Assembly: GCF_004348725.1 (NCBI RefSeq)
Contig: NZ_SMKR01000043.1
Location: 1-45,054, forward strand
Direction of reading: 5' to 3'
DNA: 45,054 nt
Source: Kribbella turkmenica
GTDB taxonomy: Bacteria > Actinomycetota > Actinomycetes > Propionibacteriales > Kribbellaceae
The notes under the pieces were generated by a model that saw nothing but the letters and a program-made list of their open reading frames with translations, had not been told where the DNA came from and did no database searches. Positions 8,540 through 17,462 of this stretch are shown in pieces (within the stretch, counting starts at the first letter, position 1; each line of letters opens with the position of its first letter). The position numbers and the translations under genes are program-made.

Positions 8540-10309
8540 ATGCCCCGAATGACCGCCGCCCGGGCCGCCGTGGAGATCCTTCGCCGCGAAGGCATCACCC
8601 ATCTGTTCGGCCTGCCCGGCGCGGCCATCAACCCGTTCTACTCCGCCGTCCGCGCCCAGGGAGAACTGCAGCACGTGCTCGCCCGGCACGTCGAGGGCGC
8701 CTCGCACATGGCCGAGGGCTACACCCGCGCGAAACCCGGCAACCTGGGCGTCTGCGTCGGTACGTCGGGACCGGCCGGCACCGACATGATCACCGGCCTG
8801 TACTCCGCCAGCGCCGACTCGATCCCGATCCTCTGCATCACCGGGCAGGCGCCGGTCGCGAAGCTGCACAAGGAGGACTTCCAGGCGATCAACATCGCCG
8901 ACATCGCCGCGCCGGTCACCAAGTGGGCCGTCACCGTGATGGAACCGGCGCAGGTGCCGGGGACGTTCCAGAAGGCCTTCAAGGTGATGCGCGAGGGCCG
9001 TCCGGGCCCGGTGCTGATCGATCTGCCGCTCGACGTCCAGCTCGCCGAGATCGACTTCACCCCCGAGCTCTACATGCCGCTCCCGATCGCGACCCCGCGG
9101 GCCACGGTGGCCCAGGCGGAATCGGTGCTCGCGCTCCTCGCCGAGGCGGAGCGGCCGCTGATCGTGGCCGGTGGCGGCCTCGTCAACGCCGACGCCGCGG
9201 ACCTGCTGGTCGAGTTCGCCGAGCTCACGAACGTGCCGGTGATCCCGACGCTGATGGGCTGGGGCAGCATCCCGGACGACCACCGGCTGATGGCCGGCAT
9301 GGCCGGACTGCAGACCTCGCACCGGTACGGTAACGAGACCTTGCTCGCCTCCGACCTGGTGATCGGCATCGGCAACCGCTGGGCGAACCGGCACACGGGC
9401 GGCCTGGACGTCTACCGGGCCGGCCGCAAGTTCGTGCACATCGACATCGAGCCGACCCAGATCGGCCGGGTGTTCGCGCCGGACCTCGGCATCGTGTCGG
9501 ACGCCCGGGCGGCGCTCGAGGTCCTGCTCCACGCCGCCCGGCAGCAGGTACCGGTGGCCGATCGGTCCGAGTGGACGGCGGCCTGCCGCAACCGCAAGAA
9601 GTCGTTGCATCGGCGGACCGACTTCGGCGACGTACCGGTGAAGCCGCAGCGGGTCTACCAGGAGATGAACAATGCCTTCGGACCCGAGACCAGGTACGTG
9701 TCCACGATCGGCCTGTCGCAGATCCAGGCCGCCCAGATGCTGCACGTCTACCGGCCCCGGCACTGGATCAACGCCGGCCAGGCCGGACCGCTCGGCTGGA
9801 CCGGCCCGGCCGCGCTCGGCGTCGCCGTCGCGGACCCGGACGCCACGGTCGTCGCGCTGTCGGGGGACTACGACTTCCAGTTCCTGATCGAGGAGCTCGC
9901 GGTCGGTGCGCAGTTCAACATCCCCTACATCCACGTGGTGGTGAACAACTCCTACCTCGGCCTGATCCGGCAGGCGCAGCGCAACCTGGACATGGACTAC
10001 TGCGTCCAGCTCGCCTTCGACAACATCAACAGCCCCGAGGTCGGCGGGTACGGCGTCGACCACGTGAAGGTCGCGGAAGGCCTTGGCTGCAAGGCGTTGC
10101 GGGTGTTCGACCCCGACGACATCCTGCCCGCGCTGGACGACGCCAAGAAACTGCTCGTCGAGCACCAGGTGCCGGTGGTCGTCGAGGTGATCCTGGAACG
10201 GATCACGAACGTGGCCATGGGCACCGAGATCGACAACGTGGTCGAGTTCGAGGAGCTCGCCGACGTGCGGAACCCTGTGCCGACGCTGTCCGGCCCGAGG
10301 AGGGACTGA
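8540..10309 (+). CDS. gcl: Glyoxylate carboligase (tartronate-semialdehyde synthase)
   Basis: This 589-residue ThDP- and FAD-dependent enzyme condenses two glyoxylates to tartronate semialdehyde and CO2. The decisive mark is Val51 in [13 protein letters not shown], replacing the glutamate that all typical ThDP enzymes use to activate the cofactor. This Val is diagnostic of Gcl and even has the same number as in E. coli. The ThDP motif GDYDFQF...NNSYLG lies around residues 440-475. Its stop overlaps the next start (TGATG), so the two genes are translationally coupled. Confidence 0.97.
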   Translation: MPRMTAARAAVEILRREGITHLFGLPGAAINPFYSAVRAQGELQHVLARHVEGASHMAEGYTRAKPGNLGVCVGTSGPAGTDMITGLYSASADSIPILCITGQAPVAKLHKEDFQAINIADIAAPVTKWAVTVMEPAQVPGTFQKAFKVMREGRPGPVLIDLPLDVQLAEIDFTPELYMPLPIATPRATVAQAESVLALLAEAERPLIVAGGGLVNADAADLLVEFAELTNVPVIPTLMGWGSIPDDHRLMAGMAGLQTSHRYGNETLLASDLVIGIGNRWANRHTGGLDVYRAGRKFVHIDIEPTQIGRVFAPDLGIVSDARAALEVLLHAARQQVPVADRSEWTAACRNRKKSLHRRTDFGDVPVKPQRVYQEMNNAFGPETRYVSTIGLSQIQAAQMLHVYRPRHWINAGQAGPLGWTGPAALGVAVADPDATVVALSGDYDFQFLIEELAVGAQFNIPYIHVVVNNSYLGLIRQAQRNLDMDYCVQLAFDNINSPEVGGYGVDHVKVAEGLGCKALRVFDPDDILPALDDAKKLLVEHQVPVVVEVILERITNVAMGTEIDNVVEFEELADVRNPVPTLSGPRRD

Positions 10310-11283
10310 TGAAGGTAGCTGTTCTCGGCGCCGGGGCGATCGGTGCCTACGTCGGCGCGGCCCTGCACCGCGGCGGGACCGAGGTGCACCTGATCGCCCG
10401 CGGCGCCCATCTCGAGGCGATCCGGGCCGGCGGCGTGCGGGTACTCAGCCCGCGCGGCGACTTCGAGGCCCGGACGCCCGCCACCGACGACCCGGCCGAG
10501 GTCGGCCCGGTCGACTACGTCTTCCTGGGGCTCAAGGCGAACTCCTACGCGTCCGCCGGCCCGTTGCTGCAGCCGTTGCTGCACGACGGGACCGTCGTTG
10601 TCGCCGCGCAGAACGGCATCCCGTGGTGGTACTTCCACGGCCTGAAAGGACCGTACGAGGGCCGCCGGATCGAGTCGGTCGATCCCGGAGGCTCGGTGAC
10701 CCGGGTGCTCGATCTCGACCGTGCGGTGGGCTGCGTCGTCTACTGCTCGACCGAGCTCGAGGGTCCGGGCGTCGTCCGCCATCTGGAAGGCACCCGGTTC
10801 TCGATCGGCGAGCCGGCCGGCGGGATCTCGGACCGGTGCTTGGCGTTCAGCGAGGCGATGGTCGCCGGCGGGTTGAAGTGCCCGGTGGAGGAGGACATCC
10901 GCAAGGACATCTGGATCAAGCTGCTCGGCAACGCGGCGTTCAACCCGATCAGCGCGCTCGCCCGGGCGACGATGGTCGAGATCGCCACCCACGAGGGCAC
11001 CCGGGCGATGGTCCGGCTGATGATGGAGGAGTCGCTGGAGATCGCCGCCGCGGTCGGCTGCCACCCCGACATCTCGGTCGAGAAGCGGATCAACGGCGCC
11101 GAGCGCGTCGGCGAGCACAAGACGTCGATGCTCCAGGACCTGGAGAAGGACAAGCCGCTCGAGCTCGACGTCATTCTCGCGGCGGTCGTCGAGCTGGCCG
11201 ACCTCACCGGCACCCGGGCGCCGACCCTGCGCGCGGTCCATGCGGTCGCCGATCTGCTGGCCACGAAGGTCGGCGTCGCCTAG
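10309..11283 (+). CDS. Ketopantoate-reductase-family oxidoreductase; candidate oxalyl-CoA reductase
   Basis: The protein has 324 residues. The N-terminal Rossmann motif is VLGAGAIGAYVGAAL. The C-terminal helical domain has the family signature WIKLLGNAAFNPISAL, carrying the catalytic Lys and the substrate-binding Asn. The fold is clearly ApbA/PanE. Coupling to gcl by one base, inside a glyoxylate operon with no other pantothenate gene, argues against pantothenate synthesis. A PanE-like protein (PanE2) of Methylobacterium extorquens was reported as an oxalyl-CoA reductase producing glyoxylate, so that role is attractive here. Reduction of tartronate semialdehyde is the main alternative. The family is certain; the reaction is inferred. 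Confidence 0.8.
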   Translation: MKVAVLGAGAIGAYVGAALHRGGTEVHLIARGAHLEAIRAGGVRVLSPRGDFEARTPATDDPAEVGPVDYVFLGLKANSYASAGPLLQPLLHDGTVVVAAQNGIPWWYFHGLKGPYEGRRIESVDPGGSVTRVLDLDRAVGCVVYCSTELEGPGVVRHLEGTRFSIGEPAGGISDRCLAFSEAMVAGGLKCPVEEDIRKDIWIKLLGNAAFNPISALARATMVEIATHEGTRAMVRLMMEESLEIAAAVGCHPDISVEKRINGAERVGEHKTSMLQDLEKDKPLELDVILAAVVELADLTGTRAPTLRAVHAVADLLATKVGVA

Positions 11284-11327
11284 GCCCCATGACCACGCCG
11301 GCGCCGAAGGCCCGGCCGAAGTAGAGC

Positions 11328-11364
11328 CAGGTGGGTCGGGCCACAGCGACGTCGGACCCACCTG
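11328..11364. terminator. Hairpin between panE-like gene and GH35 gene
   Basis: CAGGTGGGTC at 11328-11337 pairs exactly with GACCCACCTG at 11355-11364. It lies between two convergent genes, five bases from the end of the GH35 gene, and probably ends both transcripts. Confidence 0.65.
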
Positions 11365-11369
11365 TTCCA

Positions 11370-13112
11370 TCACAGCTCGAGCGGCCCGAGCGACGGACGC
11401 GCAACGAAGTGGGCGACCGGTTCGACCGTCACCTCGAGCTCGAGGACGACGAGCTCGTTGCGGCCCGGTCGCAGTACCGGACCCGGCACGTACAACGTCT
11501 CCTGCGGGCCCCGGCGCGAGTACCGGCCGAGGCAGAATCCGTTGACCCAGGCAATGCCTTTGCCCCAGGCAACGGTGGAGAGGAAATGGTCGGCCGGCTC
11601 GGCGACCTCGAAACCGGCCCGCCAGGCGGTCGGCCCGACGCCGGGGGCATCCGGCGTCCGGCCGTCCAGCAGGTGGGGCAGGTCGTCGAGGTCGATCGCG
11701 CAGGCGGACCAACCGGTCAGTTCCGCCGAGCCCAGCCGGACCGGACCGATCAGGCCCTTCGGCTCGCCGATCCGCCGCCCGTAGTTCACCCGGCCCTGGT
11801 CCTCGACGAGGATCTCGAGCCGGCCGCGGCCGCGCGGCAGCATCAGCGCCCGGTCGTGCCGTTCCCGGTCGAGGACACCGACCGGATCGCCGTCGAGGAA
11901 CACGTACGCCCGGTCCCGCACCTCCTCAACGGTCAGCAGCGCCGGACCGTCGACGTCGATCGACGCCTGGAACAGAGCCAGCCGGACGTCCAGGATCTCG
12001 AGCGTCGGCATCGCCTCGTGCGCACTCCACGCGCCCCACCCCGACGGATCCGCGAGCAGCCGGACCGGCGAGCCGAGCGCGGCGGAGGTCTCCGGGGCGG
12101 CGGTCCCTGACGCCGGGACAACGTCAGGGACCGGCGCGTACCGGGAGATGACCTCCCGGAAGGCGTGGAACTTCCCGGTCGGGTTCCCCGCCTCGTCCAA
12201 CGGCGCGTCGTAGTCGTACGACGTGACCGTCGGCCGGTAGACGCCCTTGTCGTTGGCCCCGCTGGTCAGCCCGAAGTTCGTGCCGCCGTGGACCATGTAG
12301 ATGTTCACCGACGCCCCCGCCGCGAGCAGCGCGTCCAGCTCGGCGGCTGTCTCGGCGACACTGGTCGTGTGGTGCCTTCCGCCCCAGTGGTCGAACCACC
12401 CGTCCCAGAACTCCATGCACATCAACGGCCCGGACGGCTGGTGCTTCCGCAACGTCGCCAGCCGTTCCGCGGCCCGCGAGCCGAACGACCCGGTCCGCAG
12501 TACGCCGTCCAGACCGCCGGCGACCAGCATCGCGTCGACCGGCTGGTCGACCGTCACCAGCGGCACGGTGATCCCGGCGTCCCGGATGATGTCGGCCACC
12601 GCCTTCAGATAGGTCTGGTCGTCGCCGAACGCGCCGTACTCGTTCTCGACCTGGACCAGCAGGACCGGCCCGCCCTGGTCCACCTGCAGCGAGCGGACGA
12701 TCCCGAGCACGTTCCGCAGGTAGTCCCGGACCGCGGCCATGAACTTCGGCTCGTACCGGCGGACCCCCATGCCAGGCTCCCGGAAGAGCCAGGCGGGGAG
12801 TCCGCCGTTGTCCCACTCCGCGCAGATGTACGGCCCGGGGCGGACGATCGCGTACAGGCCCGCGTCGGCCACCTCCCGCAGGAAGCGCTCGAGGTCGAGC
12901 ATCCCGGAGGTGTCGAAGGTGCCCGGGTGCGGGCTGTGCGCGTTCCACGGCACGTACGTCTCGATGGTGTTGAGTCCCATCAGGCGGGCCTTCTCGATCC
13001 GGTCGGCCCACTGGTCCGGGTGCACCCGGAAGTAGTGCAGCGCCCCGGACAGGATTCGGAACGGCCGGCCGTCGAGCAGGAAGTCGGACTCACCGATCGC
13101 GAACTGGGTCAT
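11370..13112 (-). CDS. Glycoside hydrolase family 35 beta-galactosidase
   Basis: The protein has 580 residues. The (beta/alpha)8 domain starts FLLDGRPFRILSGALHYFRV, typical of GH35. The acid/base glutamate is E158 in VENEYG and the nucleophile is E234 in CMEFWDGW. Two beta-sandwich domains fill the C-terminal 270 residues. There is no signal peptide, so it should cleave imported beta-galactosides in the cytosol. It is the last gene of a four-gene operon, four bases after the binding-protein gene, and so its substrate is presumably what the ABC transporter imports. Confidence 0.93.
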   Translation of the reverse strand: MTQFAIGESDFLLDGRPFRILSGALHYFRVHPDQWADRIEKARLMGLNTIETYVPWNAHSPHPGTFDTSGMLDLERFLREVADAGLYAIVRPGPYICAEWDNGGLPAWLFREPGMGVRRYEPKFMAAVRDYLRNVLGIVRSLQVDQGGPVLLVQVENEYGAFGDDQTYLKAVADIIRDAGITVPLVTVDQPVDAMLVAGGLDGVLRTGSFGSRAAERLATLRKHQPSGPLMCMEFWDGWFDHWGGRHHTTSVAETAAELDALLAAGASVNIYMVHGGTNFGLTSGANDKGVYRPTVTSYDYDAPLDEAGNPTGKFHAFREVISRYAPVPDVVPASGTAAPETSAALGSPVRLLADPSGWGAWSAHEAMPTLEILDVRLALFQASIDVDGPALLTVEEVRDRAYVFLDGDPVGVLDRERHDRALMLPRGRGRLEILVEDQGRVNYGRRIGEPKGLIGPVRLGSAELTGWSACAIDLDDLPHLLDGRTPDAPGVGPTAWRAGFEVAEPADHFLSTVAWGKGIAWVNGFCLGRYSRRGPQETLYVPGPVLRPGRNELVVLELEVTVEPVAHFVARPSLGPLEL

Positions 13113-13115
13113 CTA

Positions 13116-14465
13116 CTAGCCGTTCACCTGGAAGCCCTGCTGGTTGCCGTAGGCCACGAGCGCGTCCTGCCAGGCCTGCAGGCCGGTGTTCAGGTCCGAC
13201 TTGGACTGGTACGACTTGCCGACGGTGTCGCCGTAGATGCTGTTGGCGTACAGCTCGTACGGCAGGTAGCTCCAGCCCTTGACGACGTGGCCGGCCGCAT
13301 CGGTGAGCACCTGGTTGACCTTCTGCCCGCCGAAGTACGCGCTCGGCTTGTCGACGAACGCCGGGTCCTTCAGGTCCTTCGTGGTGGCCGGGAAACCGCC
13401 GCTGGCGAGGAACGGCTTGACGCCCTCGTCGTGGTTCAGCCAGCGCACGAACGCCGCCGCCAGAGCCGGGTTCGCGCTCTGCTTCAGCACGGACTGGGTG
13501 CTGCCGCCGTTCTCCGCGGTGGCCGGCTGACCGTCGTACGTCGGCATCGGGGTGACCCGCCACTTGCCCGCGCCGGCCTTGACCGACGCCTCCATCACAC
13601 CCGGCATCCAGGCGCCGGTCGGCAACGTGGCGATGGTGCCGTCGCCGAGGGCCTTGAACCACTCGTCCGTCCAGCCCGGGATGTTCGAGACCAGGCCGCC
13701 TTCGACCAGCTGGTTCCAGGTCCCGGTCCACTTCTTCGAGCCGTCGTCCTGGAGGTTGATGGTGACGTTCTTGCCGTCGGTCTTGAACGGCGTCCCGCCC
13801 GCCTGCCAGATCATGCTGGTGGTGAAGCCGGCGTCCCCGGAGTCGTTGGTGATGTAGGCCTTCGGGTTGGCCGCGTGCAGCTTCCTGGCCGCGGCGACGT
13901 ACTCGTCCCAGGTCTTCGGCACGGCGATGCCGTACTTGTCGAAGACCTCCTTGTTGTAGAACAGCGCCATCGGGCCGGAGTCCTGCGGCAGGCCGTAAAG
14001 ACCGCCGCCGGCGTGCACGGCGGCCCAGGTCGACGGCGTGTACGCCGACTCGTACTGGCTGAAGCCGTACTGGTTCAGGTCGACGAGAGAGCCGGGCAGC
14101 GCGAACTGCGGCAACGCCTGGTACTCGATCTGGGCTACGTCCGGAGCGCCCGAGCCGGCCTTGATCGCGTTCTGCAGCTTGGTGTAGTGGTCGTTGCCGG
14201 TCCCGGCGTTGACGTAGTTCACCGTGACGTTCGGGTACTGCTTCTCGAACGCCGCGACCTGGGCCTCCGCCGACGGCGTCCAGCTCCAGTAGGTGATGGT
14301 GCCGCCGGCCTTGAGCGCGGCGTCGACCGCCTCGGGCGAGCCCGCGGCCTGGCCGCCGCTGGAGCTGCCGGTGCTGTTCGAGCCACCGCAGGCGGCCACG
14401 ACCGCGAGGGCCGTAAGTGCGGCTCCGGCAACCACCAGTCGCCGGATGCGCCGATAAGACTTCAT
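13116..14465 (-). CDS. ABC sugar-binding lipoprotein (family 1)
   Basis: The protein has 449 residues. Its type II signal peptide ends in the lipobox VAAC (Cys26), followed by a Ser/Gly linker. The mature protein has the family 1 solute-binding pattern: GTITYWSWTPSAEAQV, FEKQYPNVTVNYV, later TWDEYVAAARKL and GDGTIATLPTGAWMPGV. It delivers oligosaccharide to the two permeases encoded just upstream. The start MKSYRR was chosen by its signal peptide. No ATPase gene is in the operon, so a shared MsiK-type ATPase is likely, as is known for many actinobacterial sugar importers. Confidence 0.92.
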   Translation of the reverse strand: MKSYRRIRRLVVAGAALTALAVVAACGGSNSTGSSSGGQAAGSPEAVDAALKAGGTITYWSWTPSAEAQVAAFEKQYPNVTVNYVNAGTGNDHYTKLQNAIKAGSGAPDVAQIEYQALPQFALPGSLVDLNQYGFSQYESAYTPSTWAAVHAGGGLYGLPQDSGPMALFYNKEVFDKYGIAVPKTWDEYVAAARKLHAANPKAYITNDSGDAGFTTSMIWQAGGTPFKTDGKNVTINLQDDGSKKWTGTWNQLVEGGLVSNIPGWTDEWFKALGDGTIATLPTGAWMPGVMEASVKAGAGKWRVTPMPTYDGQPATAENGGSTQSVLKQSANPALAAAFVRWLNHDEGVKPFLASGGFPATTKDLKDPAFVDKPSAYFGGQKVNQVLTDAAGHVVKGWSYLPYELYANSIYGDTVGKSYQSKSDLNTGLQAWQDALVAYGNQQGFQVNG

Positions 14466-14476
14466 GGTGTTCCCTT

Positions 14477-15394
14477 TCACTTGACGCTGCCTGCGCTCAG
14501 GCCGGACTGCCAGAACCGCTGGAGCAGGAGGAAGGCGACCACGAGGGGCACGATCGTCAGCAACGATCCGGTGATCACCAGGTTGTAGATGGGGCGGGCC
14601 CCCACACCGGTCGCCTGGTTGCTCCACTGGGTGAGCCCGACCGTGAGTGGGTAGAGGTTGGGTTTGCTGAGCATGATCAGCGGGAGGAAGTAGTTGTTCC
14701 AGGTCGACACCACCGCGAACAGCAGCGTCGTGACGATGCCGGGGGCAAGCAGCCGCAGCGCGACGGTGAAGAAGATCCGCACCTCGCCCGCGCCGTCGAT
14801 CCGGGCCGCCTCGAGCAGCTCCACCGCGATGGCGTCGGTCGCGTACACCCACATCAGGTAGAGGCCGAACGGACTGACGAGCGACGGGATGATGATCGCC
14901 CAGACGGTGTTCGTCAGCCCCAGGTTCGAGAACATCAGAAACGTCGGCACCGCCAGCGCCGTCCCCGGTACGGCGACCGCGCCGAGCAGCACCGCGAACA
15001 CGGCCCGGCGGCCGGCGAACTTGTACTTCGCCAGGCCGTAGCCCGCCGCGGTCGCGAGCAGCGTCGCACCGCCGGCCCCGACCACGACGTACAGCACGGT
15101 GTTGCCGAGCCACCGCAGGAAGATGCCGTCGTTGTAGGTCAGCGTGTCCTTGATGTTGTCGAAGAACGCGAAGCTCTGGCCGAACCAGAGTCCCGGGCTG
15201 GAGAGCAGGTCGTTCTGCGTCTTGGTCGCGCTGATGAACAGCCAGACCAGCGGGACCAGGGTGTAGATCAGGTAGAGCACCATCACCCCGGTCAGGAGCG
15301 GCGACCGCTTCGGCCGCAGCGGCGAGGTCGCGGACCTCTTCCTGGTGCGTGGCGTGGCCTTCACGACGCGCGGAGTGTCCACGGTGGTCGTCAC
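14477..15394 (-). CDS. ABC sugar permease, MalG-like
   Basis: The protein has 305 residues and six predicted membrane helices. The EAA loop, which docks the ATPase, reads ELLEAARIDGAGEVRIFF around residues 190-207. It is the second permease of a heterodimeric CUT1 importer. Its ATG overlaps the stop of the upstream permease by four bases (ATGA). Confidence 0.93.
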   Translation of the reverse strand: MTTTVDTPRVVKATPRTRKRSATSPLRPKRSPLLTGVMVLYLIYTLVPLVWLFISATKTQNDLLSSPGLWFGQSFAFFDNIKDTLTYNDGIFLRWLGNTVLYVVVGAGGATLLATAAGYGLAKYKFAGRRAVFAVLLGAVAVPGTALAVPTFLMFSNLGLTNTVWAIIIPSLVSPFGLYLMWVYATDAIAVELLEAARIDGAGEVRIFFTVALRLLAPGIVTTLLFAVVSTWNNYFLPLIMLSKPNLYPLTVGLTQWSNQATGVGARPIYNLVITGSLLTIVPLVVAFLLLQRFWQSGLSAGSVK

Positions 15395-16296
15395 AATGCC
15401 TCCCGGGAGCCGCGGAGCTGGACGACGTACGCGATGATCGCGGTGATGACGCCCATCACGATCGCGATCGTGGCGGAGTAGTTGAACTGCTGGCCGGCGA
15501 AGGACAAGTTGTAGGCGTACATGTTGGGTGTGTAGTACGTGGTGATCACGTTCGGCGCCAGCGTGCGCAGGATGTTCGGCTCGTTGAACAGCTGGAAGCT
15601 GCCGATGATCGAGAAGATGGTCGCGATCACGATCGCGCCGCGCAGCGCCGGCAGCTTCACCGCCCGGATCGTCCGGAACGTCCCGGCCCCGTCGATCGCG
15701 GCCGCCTCGTACAGCTCACCGGGCACCGTGCGCAGCGCCGAGTAGAAGATCAGCATGTTGTAGCCGGCGAATTCCCAGGTGACGATGTTGGCGATCGACG
15801 GCAGCATCCAGCTGCCGCTCAGCGGCTGGATCGCGGTCGTGCCGAGCAGATCGTTCAGGTCGGCGGCCAGGCCGAAGTTGTCGCCGTAGATGTAGCCCCA
15901 CATCAGCACCGCGACCACACCGGGTACGGCGTACGGCAGGAAGATCACGATCCGGAAGAAGCCGGCCGCGTGCAGCCGGGCGCTGTCGATCGCGAGCGCG
16001 GCCAGCAGCGCCAGGACCAGCATCAACGGCACCTGGACGACCAGGAACACCGCGACCCGGCCGAACGCCTCCCAGAACTTCGGGTCCCGCAGCGCCTCGG
16101 TGTAGTTGTCCAGGCCGACGAACACGGTGCCGCCGAAGAACGCCTGGTCACGGAACAGGCTCAGGTAGATCGCGTACCCGATCGGGGCCAGGAAGGTGAG
16201 CGCGAAGACGGCCAGGAACGGGCCGACGAAGACCCAGCCCTTTCCGTCCTGGCGGAACCTCCCACGCCTTCGGCGCAGTGCTACGGACGCGCTCAT
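15391..16296 (-). CDS. ABC sugar permease, MalF-like
   Basis: The protein has 301 residues and six predicted helices. The EAA loop reads ELYEAAAIDGAGTFRTIR in the C-terminal half. It is the first gene of the beta-galactoside operon and is transcribed divergently from the lacI-type gene, with two operators between them. Confidence 0.93.
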   Translation of the reverse strand: MSASVALRRRRGRFRQDGKGWVFVGPFLAVFALTFLAPIGYAIYLSLFRDQAFFGGTVFVGLDNYTEALRDPKFWEAFGRVAVFLVVQVPLMLVLALLAALAIDSARLHAAGFFRIVIFLPYAVPGVVAVLMWGYIYGDNFGLAADLNDLLGTTAIQPLSGSWMLPSIANIVTWEFAGYNMLIFYSALRTVPGELYEAAAIDGAGTFRTIRAVKLPALRGAIVIATIFSIIGSFQLFNEPNILRTLAPNVITTYYTPNMYAYNLSFAGQQFNYSATIAIVMGVITAIIAYVVQLRGSREAL

Positions 16297-16335
16297 CCCT
16301 CCGCCGGCCTCCTTCGAAACTTGTCGCCGACACGC

Positions 16336-16353
16336 GATGTTGACGTCAACATC
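16336..16353. promoter_or_regulatory. LacI-type operator 1
   Basis: GATGTTGACGTCAACATC is a perfect 18-bp palindrome centred on CG, the usual form of a LacI-family operator. It lies 40 bp upstream of the permease operon in the divergent region next to the lacI-type gene. Confidence 0.85.
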
Positions 16354-16371
16354 GGTCGCCGAGACGGTAGC

Positions 16372-16388
16372 GTGTTTACGTCAACATG
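16372..16388. promoter_or_regulatory. LacI-type operator 2
   Basis: GTGTTTACGTCAACATG repeats operator 1 with one half degenerate (TGTTTACGTCAACA). The centres are about 35 bp apart. Two sites in one divergent region suggest control of both the operon and the regulator gene. Confidence 0.75.
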
Positions 16389-16421
16389 TCTACACTGCCG
16401 GCACAGGCGAGGAGGATTCGG

Positions 16422-17462
16422 ATGTCAGCGGAGGAGTCGCCGGTCCGGCGGCGGCGCGGCCCGTCGATGGCCGACGTGGCCCGGCTGGCCGGCGTGTCCG
16501 GACAGACCGTCTCCCGGGTCGCGAACGACCGGCACAACGTCGACGCGGTCACCCGGGACCGGGTCCGGGCCGCCATGCGTGAGCTCGGCTACCGGCCGAA
16601 CAGCGCCGCCCGGGCGCTGCGTAACGGGCAGTTCCGGAGCATCGGCGCGATCGTCTTCGAGCTCTCCAGCTTCGGTACGACGCGGACGCTGGACGCCGTC
16701 GCGGCCGCGGCCACGATCAGCGGCTACGCGATCAACCTGCTGCCGGTGCTCGACGTCAACCAGCGCGCGGTGACGAACGCCTTCAGCCAACTGGGGGAGC
16801 AGGCGGTCGACGGCGTGATCATCCTGATCGAGGCGCACACGCTGGACGAGGCCGGGGTCCGGCTCCCGGAGGGGCTGCCGGTGGTCGTCGTCGACTCCAG
16901 CGCCCACTACGACTACCCGATCGTCGACACCAACCAGGCCCAGGGCGCCCGGCAGGCCACCGAGCATCTTCTCGGCCTCGGCCACAAGACGGTCTGGCAC
17001 CTCGGCGGCCCGCCGACGTCGTTCGCCGCGGACCGGCGCCGGCGTTCGTGGGAGCGGACGCTGACCGAGCGCGGCTGCGAGGTCCCGCCGGTGCTGGACG
17101 GCGACTGGTCGGCCGGGTCCGGGTACGAGGCCGGCCGGCAGCTGGCCGCGAACCCGGACGTCACCGCCGTGTTCGTCGCGAACGACCAGATGGCGCTCGG
17201 GCTGCTGCGCGCGCTGCACGAGCAGGGCCGGGTGGTGCCGGACGACATCAGCGTGGTCGGCTTCGACGACATGGAGGAGGCCGCGCACTTCTGGCCCCCG
17301 CTGACCACCGTCCGGCAGAACTTCGCCGATGTCGGCCGGCTCAGCGTCGACGCGCTGATCCGCGAGATCCAAGCCGGCGAACACCACCACGACCCGGTCG
17401 CCGTACCCACCAAACTCGTCGTCAGGAGCAGTACGGCGCCGCCGCGCAGGTCAGCGCGCTGA
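16422..17462 (+). CDS. LacI family transcriptional regulator
   Basis: The protein has 346 residues. The helix-turn-helix reads MADVARLAGVSGQTVSRVANDRHNV, with the hinge helix NSAARALRNGQ after it. A periplasmic-binding-type sensor domain follows (SIGAIVFELSS..., VIILIEAH, VFVANDQMALG, VVGFDDMEEA). The start MSAEES has GAGGAGG seven bases upstream; an ATG at 16386 lies inside operator 2 and is less likely. It presumably represses the divergent GH35/ABC operon until a galactoside binds. Its end overlaps the glxR end by 12 bp. Confidence 0.92.
   Translation: MSAEESPVRRRRGPSMADVARLAGVSGQTVSRVANDRHNVDAVTRDRVRAAMRELGYRPNSAARALRNGQFRSIGAIVFELSSFGTTRTLDAVAAAATISGYAINLLPVLDVNQRAVTNAFSQLGEQAVDGVIILIEAHTLDEAGVRLPEGLPVVVVDSSAHYDYPIVDTNQAQGARQATEHLLGLGHKTVWHLGGPPTSFAADRRRRSWERTLTERGCEVPPVLDGDWSAGSGYEAGRQLAANPDVTAVFVANDQMALGLLRALHEQGRVVPDDISVVGFDDMEEAAHFWPPLTTVRQNFADVGRLSVDALIREIQAGEHHHDPVAVPTKLVVRSSTAPPRRSAR

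Noticed and set aside
6739..9333. 864-codon plus-strand frame across the kinase, hyi and gcl region
   Set aside because: It is low-complexity Arg/Pro sequence out of frame with hyi and gcl, which are both clearly real.
8540..10309. Possible acetolactate synthase
   Set aside because: Val51 in place of the activating glutamate and the gene context identify glyoxylate carboligase.
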